A stretch of DNA of 64,000 bases from Isoperla grammatica (GCA_945910005.1 OX246746.1:18447779-18511778), one strand, 5' to 3'. Numbered from the stretch's first letter, positions 15,613 through 29,345 are shown. Notes: generated by a model from the sequence alone, not told the origin. Program-made: numbers and translations.

Positions 15613-18410
15613 CTCGCGTCAGGGCCAATAGTTGAGATGAGCTCACCGTTCAATCTACTCTGGTCAAAAACGCGTCTCAACTATTCGTGCTACTTTTTCT
15701 AAAGGCGAAATTAATTGTTAAAATAAATTGCAAGCGAGTGCATATTATATTGGCAGGAGTACGATCGTCCGTGCGTGCACGAGCACAACTGATGGAAACT
15801 GGACAGCCCCTTATCCAAAGGTCGCAGGTCGTATTCTCGATCCTACGCTAAGTGGGTATTGTGGTATTGTATGATCGCCAAGAATGAGTGACGTCTTAAA
15901 GCTAAGCACTCAAGACCATCGATTGGAATAAGTCCATCATTGAAATTTAACTACGGCAAATGAGTGCATTAAAAACGACGTTTATCTGTTTCCAAGTAGT
16001 GTTACTGGTATTATGGATGGTTAAACAAAAAAAAAGAGGACTTAACGAAAGAGAATGACGGGAGCGATGGAGCTAAACAATCGTGTAGTACGGCTTTAGC
16101 TATAACCATTTAAATGTTACACGTTGAGGAACAATCAAGTTGATCCTGATCACATTTTCAAGTATAGGACATTAGATCAGTTATTTAGTTCATTTTTACG
16201 TTCCGAGGACTGAAGTTTTTGTAGAAGAATTTGAAATGATAACATTATTAATTCAGTATAAAAACAACGAGTAAGGCACTTCCGCATTATTTACCAACAC
16301 CATAAACAATGGGTTCGTTATTTTAAAATGTGATAACTGATTATTGAAATAAGCAATTTTTTAGCTGGGTATATTGGACATGAACCAACTACCAAGTTTT
16401 TCCTGACAGTACGGAATACTTGTATAATATATTCTGCAATCATTTCATCCTCAGATCATCCTTCTACTCCATCAAGGGATTTAATATAGTTAATTAATTA
16501 CTCGGATTGAAACTTGTTTTCATTTTCTTAACCGTGAAAGAGTGACTGACTACATTATATCTTTTTCTTACATTTATAATTTAAGGCTTGTGTGTAGCGT
16601 TAGGTCAAAATCTGACGTACCGTATCTAAAAGCAGTCGATGTTAATAATTGTATTGAATATTATTTTTGTTTCTCGGTATGACGCAGCTGCTTTCGGATT
16701 AAGGAATCGGGCAATGAACGAGTTACATAAGTGCATTTCCTAAATATACCAGTTATTGTGTGCACATGTGGTCGACAAGCTTGTTCCCGTGCTTTTCGAC
16801 CATTTAGAATGATGTATTCTTTGGCCTCACTAATGTCGGGTTAAATTGATCTTAACCTAATGAAATTAATAACTTCGCTAAATACGTGCGCGGATACCTT
16901 TTAGTCAGTCGGGTGAACGGGGTAAAATGCCATCATTTATAATCAAGATGGTTAAAGGTCATTATCTGAGAGAGGTCACAGAGCAAAGACATGGTCAGAC
17001 ATTAGGAGCAAGGGACATGACGGCAAAAGTGTATTATACGTACGAATCGAATCAAATACATTAATACCAGAGAGAATGGGTACGAGCTTTGAACGTATAC
17101 CAGTGCAGGGTACTGGGGTGAATGGTTCGACGAAGTTCCAAAAACGAGTGATATTTCGATATTTCGTCTCTTGATTAGTCAATTAAAAGCACATACAAAA
17201 ACGTTTTCAAGATGGTTGACGTGTGGATTATTTCGAATTGCCATTCGTGGTTTCTGGGTGTAAAAATTGAACAGTAAACGCAAGTTATATGATTTCACAG
17301 TGAAGGAGATATCCCACATTATCTGTAGTATAATAAATTCTTTGGTATGTTATAGTTATAACAGCTGATGTAATGTAAACGTGTGCAACAACCAGAAAAA
17401 CGCTTAACGCTTGGTAAAAGCCCCTAAGCGTGACCACAGAAGCCGCGAGTGCAGATTTTGAGTACAGGCTTAGATTTGTTGCGAAGAAAGAAGGTAAATA
17501 GTGAGTTATTTCTAACATCACAACTATCAAATCGATTATCAACATTTTGTTAACAGCTGACTTAAAAAAAAAAACACACAATCAAAACGAGTTAAAAAAA
17601 ATTGCATACATGGAAACAAAGACTTTTTGTGAAAATCGAAATGATTATTTCTATTTCTTTTAATTATTTTGATATATTTGTATAACGAGCGTTTCCAATA
17701 ATGAAGATATATTTCTATATGTAGGTACATAGTATGAATATTACACACATGTATGGGGATTTAAAAGAATGCTGACATAATTGTTAATAATGGTCGGGCG
17801 GAAGGGAAATATAAATCACCACAGAGTTTTATGGTTTCCATAACTGTAAAGACGTGAGTATTTCAAGAGCAACTATGACCTACGTTTACGATGAAGAAAG
17901 AAACAGTGTTCAAAAATATGATCACTCAATGTTGTTTATGTGTTGGAGCGTTCTCAGCAGTCGTGAAACGCAATTGTTGAAAATAAAAATTAATATTTCC
18001 CAAGATCAAGTCTTCATTTGCTGGCGCAGTTTCGGACAGCTGGATAGAGTGAGTGGGTATTCCATGGGAGCAGTCGGTGATCTCTTAGCGGGCGACGGGT
18101 GGTACTTGGCCGGCTCTAGGCATGAGGAGAAGACCGCAGAGCGATACAACTCGAACTTGCTCTCCGCTCGAAACGAAATCCCCTACATCCATTCATTGCC
18201 GTTATTGCCAAGTGAGGTTTATCATTTACCATCCAAAATTAATAACATACTAGTATACATCTAGTAAACAATAAACATTGAGCAATTTGGTTAGGGAACT
18301 CACTGTCCTACACGCGCAGTCAGTTGGGGATATACATGGGACTGTGACAAAGAAGAGAGATGATTAAACCTGTTGTATTTACTACGATAATAAATAATAA
18401 TTAATAATAT
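15613..18410. other. Non-coding stretch
   Basis: I examined open frames at 17854-18264 (plus) and 16976-17182 (minus). Neither shows a known domain, strong start context or paired splice signals. A tRNA-like decayed patch lies near 15800-15835. Nothing else is supported. Confidence 0.45.
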
Positions 18411-19815
18411 TCTACAGGCTAATGTTGGACGATGAAGGTGTACCAGGAGCTGTTAACAGAGGGTAGAGGAAACATGAAGTATCTTCAGTAATATTCTAAA
18501 GGCTAATGTTGGGCGATGAGGGTGAACCAGGAGCTGTTAACAGAGGGTAGAGGAAACATGAAGTATCTTCAGTAATATTCTAAAGGCTAATGTTGGGCGA
18601 TGAGGGTGAACCAGGAGCTGTTAACAGAGGGTAGAGGAAACATGAAGTATCTTCAGTAATATTCTATAGGCTGATGTTGGGCGATGAGGGTGAACCAGGA
18701 GCTGTTAACAGAGGGTAGAGGAAACATGAAGTATCTTCAGTAATATTCTAAAGGCTAATGTTGGGCGATGAGGGTGAACCAGGAGCTGTTAACAGAGGGT
18801 AGAGGAAACATGAAGTATCTTCAGTAATATTCTACAGGCTAATGTTGGGCGATGAGGGTGAACCAGGAGCTGTTAACAGAGGGTAGAGGAAACATGAAGT
18901 ATCTTCAGTAATATTCTACAGGCTAATGTTGGGCGATGAGGGTGAACCAGGAGCTGTTAACAGAGGGTACAGGAAACATGAAGTATCTTCAGTAATATTC
19001 TATAGGCTAATGTTGGGCGATGATGGTGAACCAAGAGCTGTTAACAGAGGGTACAGGAAACATGAAGTATCTTCAGTTATATTCTACAGGCTAATGTTGT
19101 GCGATGAGGGTGAACCAGGAGCTGTTAACAGAGGGTACAGGAAACATGAAGTATCTTCAGTAATATTCTACAGGCTGATGTTAGGCGATGAGGGTGAACC
19201 AGGAGCTGTTAACAGAGGGTACAGGAAACATGAAGTATCTTCAGTAATATTCTACAGGCTAATGTTGTGCGATGAGGGTGAACCAGGAGCTGTTAACAGA
19301 GGGTACAGGAAACATGAAGTATCTTCAGTAATATTCTACAGGCTTATGTTGGATGATGAAGGTGTACCAGGAGCTGTTAACAGAGGGTACAGGAAACATG
19401 AAGTATCTTCAGTAATATTCTACAGGCTAGTGTTGGGCGATGAGGGTGAACCAGGAGCTGTTAACAGAGGGTACAGGAAACATGAAGTATCTTCAGTAAT
19501 ATTCTACAGGCTGATGTTGGGCGATGAAGGTGTACCAGGAGCTGTTAACAGAGGGTACAGGAAACATGAAGTATCTTTAGTAATATTCTACAGGCTAATG
19601 TTGGGCGATGTGGGTGAACCAGGAGCTGTTAACAGAGGGTACAGGAAACATGAAGTATCTTCAGTAATATTCTACAGGCTGATGTTGGGCGATGAGGGTG
19701 AACCAGGAGCTGTTAACAGAGGATGTATAGAGGAAATATGAAGTATTTTTAGTAATATTCTACAGGCTAATGTTGGGCGATGAGGGTGAACCAGAAGCTG
19801 TTAACAGAGGGTAGA
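18411..19815 (+). repeat. 84-bp minisatellite, about 17 copies
   Basis: The unit begins TAATATTCTACAGGCTAATG, continues through GGCGATGAGGGTGAACCAGG and ends GAAGTATCTTCAG. Because 84 is 28 codons, one frame repeats a 28-residue period. The first six copies carry GGGTAGAGG, placing a TAG stop in that frame. The next nine carry GGGTACAGG (Tyr), which opens 271 codons at 18926-19741. The penultimate copy has a small insertion and the last returns to GGGTAG. There is no domain similarity, signal peptide or splice signal, so I treat the open frame as a by-product of array homogenisation. Confidence 0.92.
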
Positions 19816-22628
19816 ATAAGTTATAATATAGATAATAAAAATGAATAGGGCAGTAATATTTATCATGGTGTGAGGCGGAGGGGGGGGGGGGGGGGGTGAG
19901 GGAAGGGGTTGAAGGCTGATGAGGGTGTATTAGACAGGCGTGTGTTGAGAAAACAGAAGTAATCGTAGACTTTCACGGCCAGAGCCTTGATTGAAAAGCT
20001 GCTGGGTTTTGTCACGTCAATTTTTAGAACAAAATAAAGTAAGAATTTTACGATCAATGGACACGGCAATACTCGACGGCCAAGTTATAATTGTCGTAGA
20101 GATGAAAGTGGGTGGTGGTTTTTAAACTGATGCGTTTAAAAATCTTACTGCAGTTTCAGTGATATCATGGATATGAAACTGATGTGTTCCGAATATTTAG
20201 CCGATAAGGTTTAATTAAATATAAATGCAGCTGACGTGTTTTTATGTACCAAGTTGTATGTATGTAGTATGTACATTAAAGTAGGGAATATTAGTATTGT
20301 TTTCAGTATACACGTTATTGTTTATGGTAAGCGTTTCACTATGCACGCATACCAAAAGTTATAAAATGATCTTTACTACATCGTAAACAATGTAATAGCG
20401 TGTATACACACAATTGTTTTTTATACCCTGCTTTAGCCTCCCACTCAATCTTGCAACGTGCTTCAGCGTACAATAGCGGAAACGGGAAAAGAACATTCTT
20501 CATTTGAAGAAAAGAAGTAATTCCAGTTCAGCTCTGTGTAAAACAATTGTACAATATAGGTACTGAAGGCAATACCTGTTTAAAGTAGAATACAAACAAA
20601 CACTGCTAGTGTAAGAGATAAAGCGGTGACGCATTTTAAGTACTAGATTGTTAATTGAATTGTAGTTACAGATTATATTAGGGGGGTGGATCCTTGCGTA
20701 TTTTGGTTTTATCCAGGATTGTATTACGTTTCAGTACCGGCTTCCCCTCTACCCGTATTGCCCTGCGTCGACAGTTCAGAGCAATAGTATTAGTAAGTTA
20801 ACAATATTGGCAAGGCCCCATTCATGACAGGATGCAGTCTGTCTTGGCCATCCGGAGCTTTCCATGCACCTGAGGATACCGGTATGCTTATTGAACTTGG
20901 CTCATCAAATTCATTTCCAATTTATTGACTTATTGAGGACGAGTGTAAGGAAGAAAAAAGTTTAGTTGCTCTGGGTTCGCAATGAAAGGCATAAACCAGT
21001 AGGCAACATTCTCCACACCCAGTGGACGGCTTTCCACTGGCCAGGCCCGCTCTTCTATTACACATAGCGCGGTGTGCGACGGTGGTATGTGGATCAGATC
21101 ATTAACAAGGTCACTGCCATGATGCTTCAAACCTTGCAGACATCAACAGACAATCGTCATCATATTTTAGAGAACCGGAGACAGATATATGTATTGCTTG
21201 CATTTAGGGCGGGGATCGATTTGTTTACCTATTCTGCAGAATGTAGTGAATGTCTATCGAATGATCACCAGGAAATAGCAGCAAGTGTCCTCATGAAACC
21301 CAAACAATTGTTACTGGCACCATCATTTTAGACGGAAGTAGTTTGAAATCCATGGTTACGCAATCATAACGCACTAGTTGTTATCATTAGCGAGTGACCT
21401 TGAGGGTAATCCCGGCGTGCATGACCCCCTACCTCTACAGAGCCATACATCACGAGTTAGCCATAACTACATTCCAAGACACAGCTGTGTTATTTATAAC
21501 ACCTGACTCGTAGCGTAAAGCGTTCGTTTCCCAAAGATGCTGCTACCGGCGCCTATTCCATATTACCTTATCTAGTTGAGTTCGATAACACGATGTTGCA
21601 AAGTCAAGCATTTAGCCTACTTCTTCGAAACTCGTCCATCCTTTCCCCGGAGCTAGTAAATCCTACACGCCCAAGCCAAGCGTGTCACTTACCTTACTGA
21701 GGTGGTCAGTGGTCAAGGGGGGCGAGGGGGCCTATACCGGGGCGTGCCCCCCGGGTAATACAATGCGCTCCACTGAGCTACATTCAAACCACTATCGATT
21801 ATCTGTGTGCCTGTGCTGGACATTGTCTTATGCAGGGCAGAAGACAGGGCTGCAGGGTATGGCTGGCAAGGCCGGAACATCGCTGAACCTACTCCCATAT
21901 GAACAACTTCACGGAAACCATCCAATTATCGAGGCAAATATAACTATCTCCTCATAGGAAGAATCCACTTAGTTTCTCGAACTTGTTGGATTTGTTGCCA
22001 AATTATAACCAAGTATTAAAACCAAACATTTTAAAACTGTATTATTTTCTCGTAAGCACCAGTTTTGATGGCCACTTCTACCACAACCGCTTATGGTTTA
22101 TTACTTCGAATTTCTTTGAAAGTCTCGTTTTGATCTCGTCGTGTCTCGCCGTTTTTTTTTCAGTCTCCAGTGGCGTCGGAATCATTCTGCCCCCAACACG
22201 TAAGTCAATATTACCGAGGAGCATGCATTGTCACGATCAGCCTCGTTGCTAGATCAGCTTCGAATGTTTCAACGGGTCGATTCGATCCATTTTGCGATGT
22301 AACAGGTTTTATTCTAATTTAATGGGCTGATTCTCTTTATTTTTAATGACTAAACGATCCTGTCGCTGCCGAGCAGGTGAAGGCCCGAGCGCCTCGGGGC
22401 CCAGGGTTCCGGGGGGCTTCTGCAACCTGAATCCGTTTCGAAACGAGAGCAATGTGTGTCAGCACCAGAAACAATGGTGCCTTACCGGTTGCATGGCCAC
22501 ACGACTGCTCTGGGTTCCGGGTTCGAACCTTCTCGGAGAACACTTGCCCATACTCTATAGTCTATATAGCAATCGTTTGTTTTCGTCGGGTCATTGTTAT
22601 ATTCTCATCATCTATCTCACCAGCACCT
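19816..22628. other. Non-coding stretch with poly-G and decayed tRNA-like remnants
   Basis: A run of 17 G lies at 19880-19896. On the minus strand near 21745-21785 the sequence TAGCTCAGTGGAGCGC resembles a tRNA A box without a B box. Near 22505-22530 GGGTTCGAACC resembles a B box. A hAT-like end, CAGTGGCGTCGGAATC, occurs at about 22170 without a partner. I found no supported exon. Confidence 0.4.
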
Positions 22629-22770
22629 TCATCTCCGTCTTCGTCTTTGTCTTCGTCTTCGTCTTCGTCTTCGTCTTCGTCTTCGTCTTCGTCTTCGTCT
22701 TCGTCTTCGTCTTCGTCTTCGTCTTCGTCTTCGTCTTCGTCTTCGTCTTCGTCTTCGTCTTCGTCTCCGT
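22629..22770 (+). repeat. (CTTCGT)n hexanucleotide microsatellite
   Basis: About 23 tandem CTTCGT units, with variants CTCCGT and CTTTGT at the edges. All three forward frames and one reverse frame are open only because the unit is a multiple of three without stops. Confidence 0.95.
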
Positions 22771-23584
22771 CTTCGTTACATCGTCATAATAGTCATCAAA
22801 CAAGATCTCCGTCTATATCATCCTCATCATCATTATCATCATCTTCATCGTATATACCAACATCGTTAGTATCCACTAATGCGAAACAAACTGACATCCT
22901 ATATAGTATATATGAACCACAACCACCACCGCAACCACGTGACATGTACAGTGTGGTTTACGCGTGACCAGTTAATAGAGCCGTGAATATTGCGCCAAGC
23001 AGTAAGGGGTGGACAAGGATGTATATACCAAGGAAGCGAGTGACAACGCCGCGAACATTGAATCCGCCAGTCATCTGAGTAAATAAGCTCGGATTGATTC
23101 AGTCAGTCAGTCAGTTATAGTCAGTTGTGTGACCTTGACCGCAATGAGTCGCGCGACTCTCGGAGTGTGGCATGCGGGTTGCGGGTGGTTACGCACGTCT
23201 CCGCGTGATCTCCCATGCCAAATTGTTTACTATAGTGGGTCCGTGGCTTAGTTGAGAACAAGAAAATCAGTCGATCTTGCCATTTCACAAATGATGTACT
23301 CCCCCACTACCTGGCTAGCACAAACATGAGACAAAATCCCCGACAAAATCCCCCATTACCGGTAGTTATAACAGAACAGAAGTTCAACCCTGCGCACATT
23401 TCTTGGAAACCCAACATCTAGTCAAATAATAGGCGTCCACACAACAAACAAACGATAACATTTGATTACGTTTTGTTGACAGTTCGGACACAACAAACTC
23501 AAGGAAAGTGCGGTCGCACTCGGGGTGTACAAACAACTTATTATAAATGCAGTAAAACAGATGCCCTGCGGCGTTCTCAGCTTT
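22771..23584. other. Non-coding stretch
   Basis: Contains a short CAGT repeat near 23100 and GC-richer patches around 23140-23220. No exon or transposon end is supported. Confidence 0.45.
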
Positions 23585-23592
23585 GCCACGGC

Positions 23593-25048
23593 CAGGGGCG
23601 GACTGGCAGGTACGGAACTACGGAAACCCGTACGGGGCCCCCCCGGGTGGGGGCCCCCTTGAGGGCCACCACCCAACCCCTGAAAATATCTTACGCTATA
23701 TAGATTATCAAACAATAGTAAGACGACCATAATGTGTATCTCATGTAAGTGAATAGAGACATAGACCATCTAGAAGTGCTACAAAGATGTCCGCCTTCCT
23801 TCTCAGAGCTTACTTTTTAATAGTTTAGTTTGAAATATAAAACATGCCAGTGCTGGAAATTTCTTTAGTTTAATTTTTAAAGTGGTGTTTACAGTTCAAC
23901 ATGTTGTTTCACATACTTATCGTCGTTTATCGACTTTTAAACGTGTTACTATGCGTTTTAAACAAATTATAGGAAACAATATAGTTTGAAATATCCAACT
24001 GCCAGTGCTGGGAAAGTTCTTTCATTAATTTGGTTTTTAACAGTGGTGTACACAGTTCAACATGTTGTTCGACACACCTATCATCATTTATCGATGTTTA
24101 CATTTGTTTATATGACGTGTTCTAAACAAATTAATAAGAAACGAGAACCCTCAAGATCTCAAGATCTCAAGAGAAGAAGAAGAAAGTCGCTAGCTCGCTA
24201 CTTGAGAATGACTTTTGATAGTTTGCGAGTAAACTTTGTTTTATCTGCAAGCACCTTTTTGCCCATTTATAATAGCTATAGACTCAGTAAAAATGAAACA
24301 GTTTTTTAAGTCGTATAGTCATAGCAAAACCACTTTCCATAAAATAGCTGACTGACAAATCAGGCTGATCGCGTTTCTATAAGCGTTCAAAATTTAATAA
24401 AGCGAATTTTGTGGCAAAAATATATTTATCCGCGCCTACTGAAATCCGATCCAGCGCAGCACTAGCCATATGATTACTTCTCAAATAACGGGATCGAACT
24501 CGACCTATCCTAGACCTATGACGTAAAGAATTACCAATGCAATATTTACTCTAGTTTAATTGTTTTTCATGAAGATTTCACCTCAAAACGCGTTTTAGAC
24601 CACTAAGCATCATGCAGGACCGAAAATTGTTTCGCCTTCGGCGACATTGCCTCCGGCGGCAGGGGCTTTGCCCCAGACCCCAGCTATATCCCGCTCTCTC
24701 GTTGCGAGTACAAATTACACGATGCGAGTGGACAACCTAGTAGTCGGTATTTGTAGATGGTTGGAAAACAATATAGTTTGAAATATACAACTGCCAGTGT
24801 TGGGAAAGCTTATTCTTCAATTTCGTTTTTTTAAGTAGTGTTCACAATTCAACACGTTGTTCAACATAACTATCATCATTTATCGATTTTTAAACGTGTT
24901 TATATGCGTTCTAAACAAAATATTGGGGTGAAAAATTTTCGCCTCCGGCGGCTGGGGCTTCGCCCCAGACCGCTTAAAGCTTCGCGAAGTTCCGGGGCCC
25001 CTAAGATCCTTTTCCGTACGGGGCCCTTACCCCCCCAGTCCGCCTCTG
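23593..25048. mobile_element. hAT-type transposon, 1,456 bp, no intact transposase
   Basis: The ends are CAGGGGCGGACTGG and the reverse complement of CAGAGGCGGACTGG. Subterminal sequences rich in GGGGCCC and GTACGG occur on both sides. A perfect 8-bp target duplication, GCCACGGC, flanks it at 23585-23592 and 25049-25056. The interior holds three copies of a roughly 150-bp repeat (about 23826-23970, 23980-24131, 24771-24918) containing CAGTGCTGG and GTTCAACATGTTG. No long transposase frame survives. A short basic stretch encoded near 24110-24210 could be the start of a decayed hAT open frame, but that is a guess. Confidence 0.85.
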
Positions 25049-25231
25049 GCCACGGCCAAAGTTTAGTAATAATCTATAGCTTTACGTTTTCTCCAAGTTC
25101 ATTAGCTTATTATAGCGTTAATTACATATTTGTGCCTGATGTTCAACTAGTCAGTAATAACAGTAAATAAAGTGGGTGGATTCCAGACTGTCTTTTATAG
25201 TTCATCGAAAGGCATTCGAGCTTCTGCTATC

Positions 25232-25496
25232 ATCAGTAATCGGAGACTCTAATTCGAGAGGTCGCCGGTTCGATTCCGGCCACCGGCAGTCATGATTGAA
25301 GGTTTTTCAGAGTTTGTTTTCGGTTGTAAACGTGAATGCTGGGATAGTGTCCTATAATAACAGTCCTTGGACATTCCTTCCCAGCTATCCAAACACCCTG
25401 TCCCTGATATCCTAGTTCATCACTTGAAGAGGGGCACATCAGGTAAAGCTGTGGTGTGCAACCCTATAACGGGTATTCCTACGAAAAATTATTATT
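25232..25496 (+). repeat. tRNA-derived SINE, family A
   Basis: A B box GGTTCGATTCC lies at 25267-25277, followed by CCGGCCACCGGCAGTC. The body carries GTCCTATAATAAC, TATCCAAACACCCTG, ACTTGAAGAGGGGC and ACCCTATAACGGGTATTCC, and ends CGAAAAATTATTATTAC. The A box is weak. This copy supplies the intact tail that proves the nested insertion in the copy at 48621. Confidence 0.82.
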
Positions 25497-25500
25497 ACTA

Positions 25501-28208
25501 TCAGTAATCACAAAGCAATAATATCGATCGTATTATAGAAGTAAGACCCATCTCCTCGCATATAATACAATGTTTATGTATATCTGCACGTTTCGTTCAC
25601 ACGTACTTCGCGAATCGTAAAATGCAAGACGCATTATATTAATATAATAAATGACAGGATATTTCTATTTATAGAGTGTAAGTCAGAAATGTGTAAGTGT
25701 AGTTGATTGGCGAAGCGCACTGTAATAAGGAACCAGATGATGAGGATAGGTAAATATTGTGTCACTATTGATGATGGGGCAGAGAAGAAAATATGTATCT
25801 TTCTTTGTGGAGGTAAATAATTAGTAAAATCTTATCTTAGGTAAAGGAGGGGATGAGTTGTTCATTACAACATAACGTCTAACGTAACGTTTACTGTCGG
25901 CTCTTTTCACAGTCTAGTATGACAGGCAGAGCTACCATGGATGAATATACTCATTCTCCTCCACACCCCCAAGTCAGACCGAAATAATACTATCACCCCC
26001 AGCCCCCATACATTTTGATGGCACGAAGAACATATCAATGGACATGAATTAACTGAAGCCGAATAACATTTTTTTAAATAAACATGTTGGTATGTGTTGT
26101 AGGGTGATTGTGGGGCTGGGAGGTGGTGGGGGGGGGGGGGGGCATTTGGGGAGTTATCCAGGGAAACATACACAACCACCCTCGATACTTTATTCTCCTG
26201 GCTTTGGAAAACAAAATGGGCTGAGTCTACCATCAAGGCTGGACACCCCGAGGCGAACAGAAGGTGCGCTTGGTCTACCCTCGTCACGTCTATAGACTCC
26301 CATAAACCCAAACATTTTCACTTTTCATTGATAAAATTGAGTCAAGGTCTTGGCAGGCACTAGGTCAGTGTTTCGTTGCGTTAGGGAGTCTCGGCGACAA
26401 TGGGGGAGAAACACAATGGGTCATATCAACCAGGGAAAGAAAGTTCTCTTGTAATAAACATAAACACAACAAGTAAGATGTCATATTGTGTGGAGAACCT
26501 TCAAGAGTTCAAGAGACAACGGCCGAAGAAAGAAAGCGCGTCCTAACTTTACGATGGGAATTACATGGTTGACAATGTGCGTTCATCTATATTCTATACT
26601 CTTCTCAGTCGTGATTTGCTATGGTTCCTTCCACATACACTTAAACAAACTGAAAAACAAGTTGTTCTAGCTTTCTACCCCCCCCCCCCCCCCCCCCCCC
26701 CCCAAGTCAAGTGCACTAAGCATCATCCTTACAATCAATATGGCGTCGGAATTAGAACTCACGGGGTACTATCGTATTGTATTACGAATTGTTTGAATTA
26801 TTAATTTGAGGTCTACTACGTTTTTGGGGCTGTTTAGATAGTCTCGCAAGGGATGTGTCTAAAGATCTACATGGCTGTATCCCCGAATTAATTTCGTAGA
26901 ATATACGATTGTTCTTTAGATTATTAAAGTCATTGTTCGCTATACTATGGCTGTAGTAATAATAATAGACAATGGTTGTTATTGTCAGTATTATCATATA
27001 ATAATAACAACAAATTACTTCTGTTTCTTTCCATTCCATATTTTAACACGGTAAAAATATTGTATTTTAATGTGTCAGAGATGATAGTGTGAAATCTGAA
27101 AACAATTTCAGGAAAACTACACACTTATCATTACAACCATTTAGATCGATTTGTTTATAGCATTTTTCACAAAAGTTTTGCGATGTATGAAGTTTTAGAT
27201 AAGTTTCAATCAAAGAACACATTTATTGAAAATCAAGGTTAGTTTAAATGTGACAACGTATGTATGAGTGGTATGCACATAATGTGTATCATACATGTTT
27301 ACTACCAACATAGGTACGTAATTAGTATCGGAATGTGTTTAGGTTCAGTTGTACGAGGCCAGTTCAGAAACATAGCACGTATTCTGCATATTATGTGTGC
27401 GGTTACTTTGCAGGACGTTGTTTGATACGGTTGATCGATATATATATTGAGATGACGAATGCGAATCGGCTGACAAAGTATTCTGAAACCTAAAACTCGA
27501 AACGCGCGCGCCGGTTGCTTTACAGTTGATGTAAAACCTTTAGTTTGATCAAATTAAATTACTTTGTTTGGTGTCGTTATGCCTTGGAATACCCATCACT
27601 TGCTGGATCAATTCTATGACTGAGCTGGGAGAACTAATTAATGCCTCAACTCAATAATATATACTTCGGTTAGAGTGCTGTGTAATTTTTCTCAAAAAAT
27701 GTTTTTTACGTGAGTAATCAACACCCATGGATTAAAACACAGTAAATAAGCGAATACAAGTAATGCGGAGGATTTATTGATCACATTTTATCTTTTATTC
27801 CTATAAATAGTTTACTGTACTGTATTGTACCTATAATGTTCCAAGCATGGAGGACTAGCATTTAAATCCATCTTTTATACGTCTTCTTTATTGGCACATT
27901 AAACTGCAGCAATGAGGTATTATTCAAATCAGTTGCATTTATAGTTCAGGTATTGTTTTAGTTGCTAATTAACTTAGCAATAAAAATTCAACATTTTCAC
28001 TTGTTATTTCACCTACGTTGAGATATTACTTTCAAAGCTCTGATAATTTGCGTATATATAGTCGTCGACTTGCTCGGTATAATAAAGGATTACCATTAAC
28101 AGACTATCCAGTCTTTCGTCCCGTCCCGTTTCAACCGCAGTAGCAGGTGATGGCTGGAAGACGTTATAGCTAACTCCTGCACCTTGCACTTAAAGTGACA
28201 GTTGGCTT
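25501..28208. other. Non-coding stretch with poly-G and poly-C runs
   Basis: Runs of 15 G (26128-26142) and 26 C (26678-26703) are present. A copy of the dispersed motif ATGACAGGCAGAGCTACC lies near 25919. No exon, RNA gene or complete transposon is supported. Confidence 0.45.
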
Positions 28209-29345
28209 CCCTTAGTTCTTAGCTTCCACATGCTCCAGTCCTTCGCACGGCAACATATCACCAGTCCTTCGCATGGCAACATATCACCAGTGGTCCTTCG
28301 TGTGCTAACATATCACCAGTCCTTCGTGTGCCAACATATCACCAGTCCTTCGTGTGCCAACATATCACCAGTCCTTCGTGTGCCAACATATCACCAGTCC
28401 TTCGTGTGCCAACATATCACCAGTCCTTCGTGTGCCAACATATCACCAGTCCTTCGTGTGCCAACATATCACCAGTCCTTCGTGTGCCAACATATCACCA
28501 GTCCTTCGTGTGCCAACATATCACCAGTCCTTCGTGTGCCAACATATCACCAGTCCTTCGCACGGCAACATATCACCAGTCCTTCGTGTGCCAACATATC
28601 ACCAGTCCTTCGTGTGCCAACATATCACCAGTCCTTCGTGTGCCAACATATCACCAGTCCTTCGCACGGCAACATATCACCAGTCCTTCGTGTGCCAACA
28701 TATCACCAGTCCTTCGCACGGCAACATATCACCAGTCCTTCGTGTGCCAACATATCACCAGTCCTTCGCACGGCAACATATCACCAGTCCTTCGTGTGCC
28801 AACATATCACCAGTCCTTCGTGTGCCAACATATCACCAGTCCTTCGTGTGCCAACATATCACCAGTCCTTCGTGTGCCAACATATCACCAGTCCTTCGTG
28901 TGCCAACATATCACCAGTCCTCCGTGTGCCAACATATCACCAGTCCTTCGTGTGCCAACATATCACCAGTCCTTCGTGTGCCAACATATCACCAGTCCTT
29001 CGTGTGCCAACATATCACCAGTCCTTCGCACGGCAACATATCACCAGTGCTTCGTGTCAAAATATCACCAGTCCTTCGCATGCCAACATATCACCAGTCC
29101 TTCGCATGGCAACATATCACCAGTGCTTCGTGTCAAAATATCACCAGTCCTTCGCATGCCAACATATCACCAGTCCTTCGCAAGGCAACATATCACCAGT
29201 CCTTCGCATGGCAACATATCACCAGTCCTTCGCATGCCACCAAATCACCAGTCCTTCGCATGCCAACAAATCATCAGTCCTTCGCATGCCACCAAATCAT
29301 CAGTCCTTCACACGGCAACATATCACCAGTCCTTCGTGTACCAAT
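28209..29345 (+). repeat. 26-bp minisatellite, about 43 copies
   Basis: The unit starts CCTTCGTGTGCCAACATATC and ends ACCAGT, 26 bp in all. Variants are CGCACGGC, CGCATGGC, CGCATGCC and shortened CGTGTCAAAATATC units. Variants toward the 3' end replace ATATC by AAATC. Because 26 is not a multiple of three and the unit has no stop in any frame, all three forward frames stay open for more than 1 kb (28230-29360, 28328-29425, 28354-29391). This is a property of the repeat and not evidence of a gene. Confidence 0.95.

Noticed and set aside
17854..18264. 136-codon plus-strand frame
   Set aside because: No recognisable domain, no splice sites and average composition; it may be chance.
18926..19741. 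271-codon open frame
   Set aside because: It lies wholly inside the 84-bp minisatellite, opens only where TAC replaces TAG, and has no domain or splice evidence.
22346..22967. Ser-, Phe/Val- and Arg/Leu-rich open frames
   Set aside because: These are translations of the CTTCGT hexanucleotide tract.
28209..29345. CRISPR-like regular repeats
   Set aside because: The repeats are head to tail with no unique spacers and the DNA is eukaryotic.
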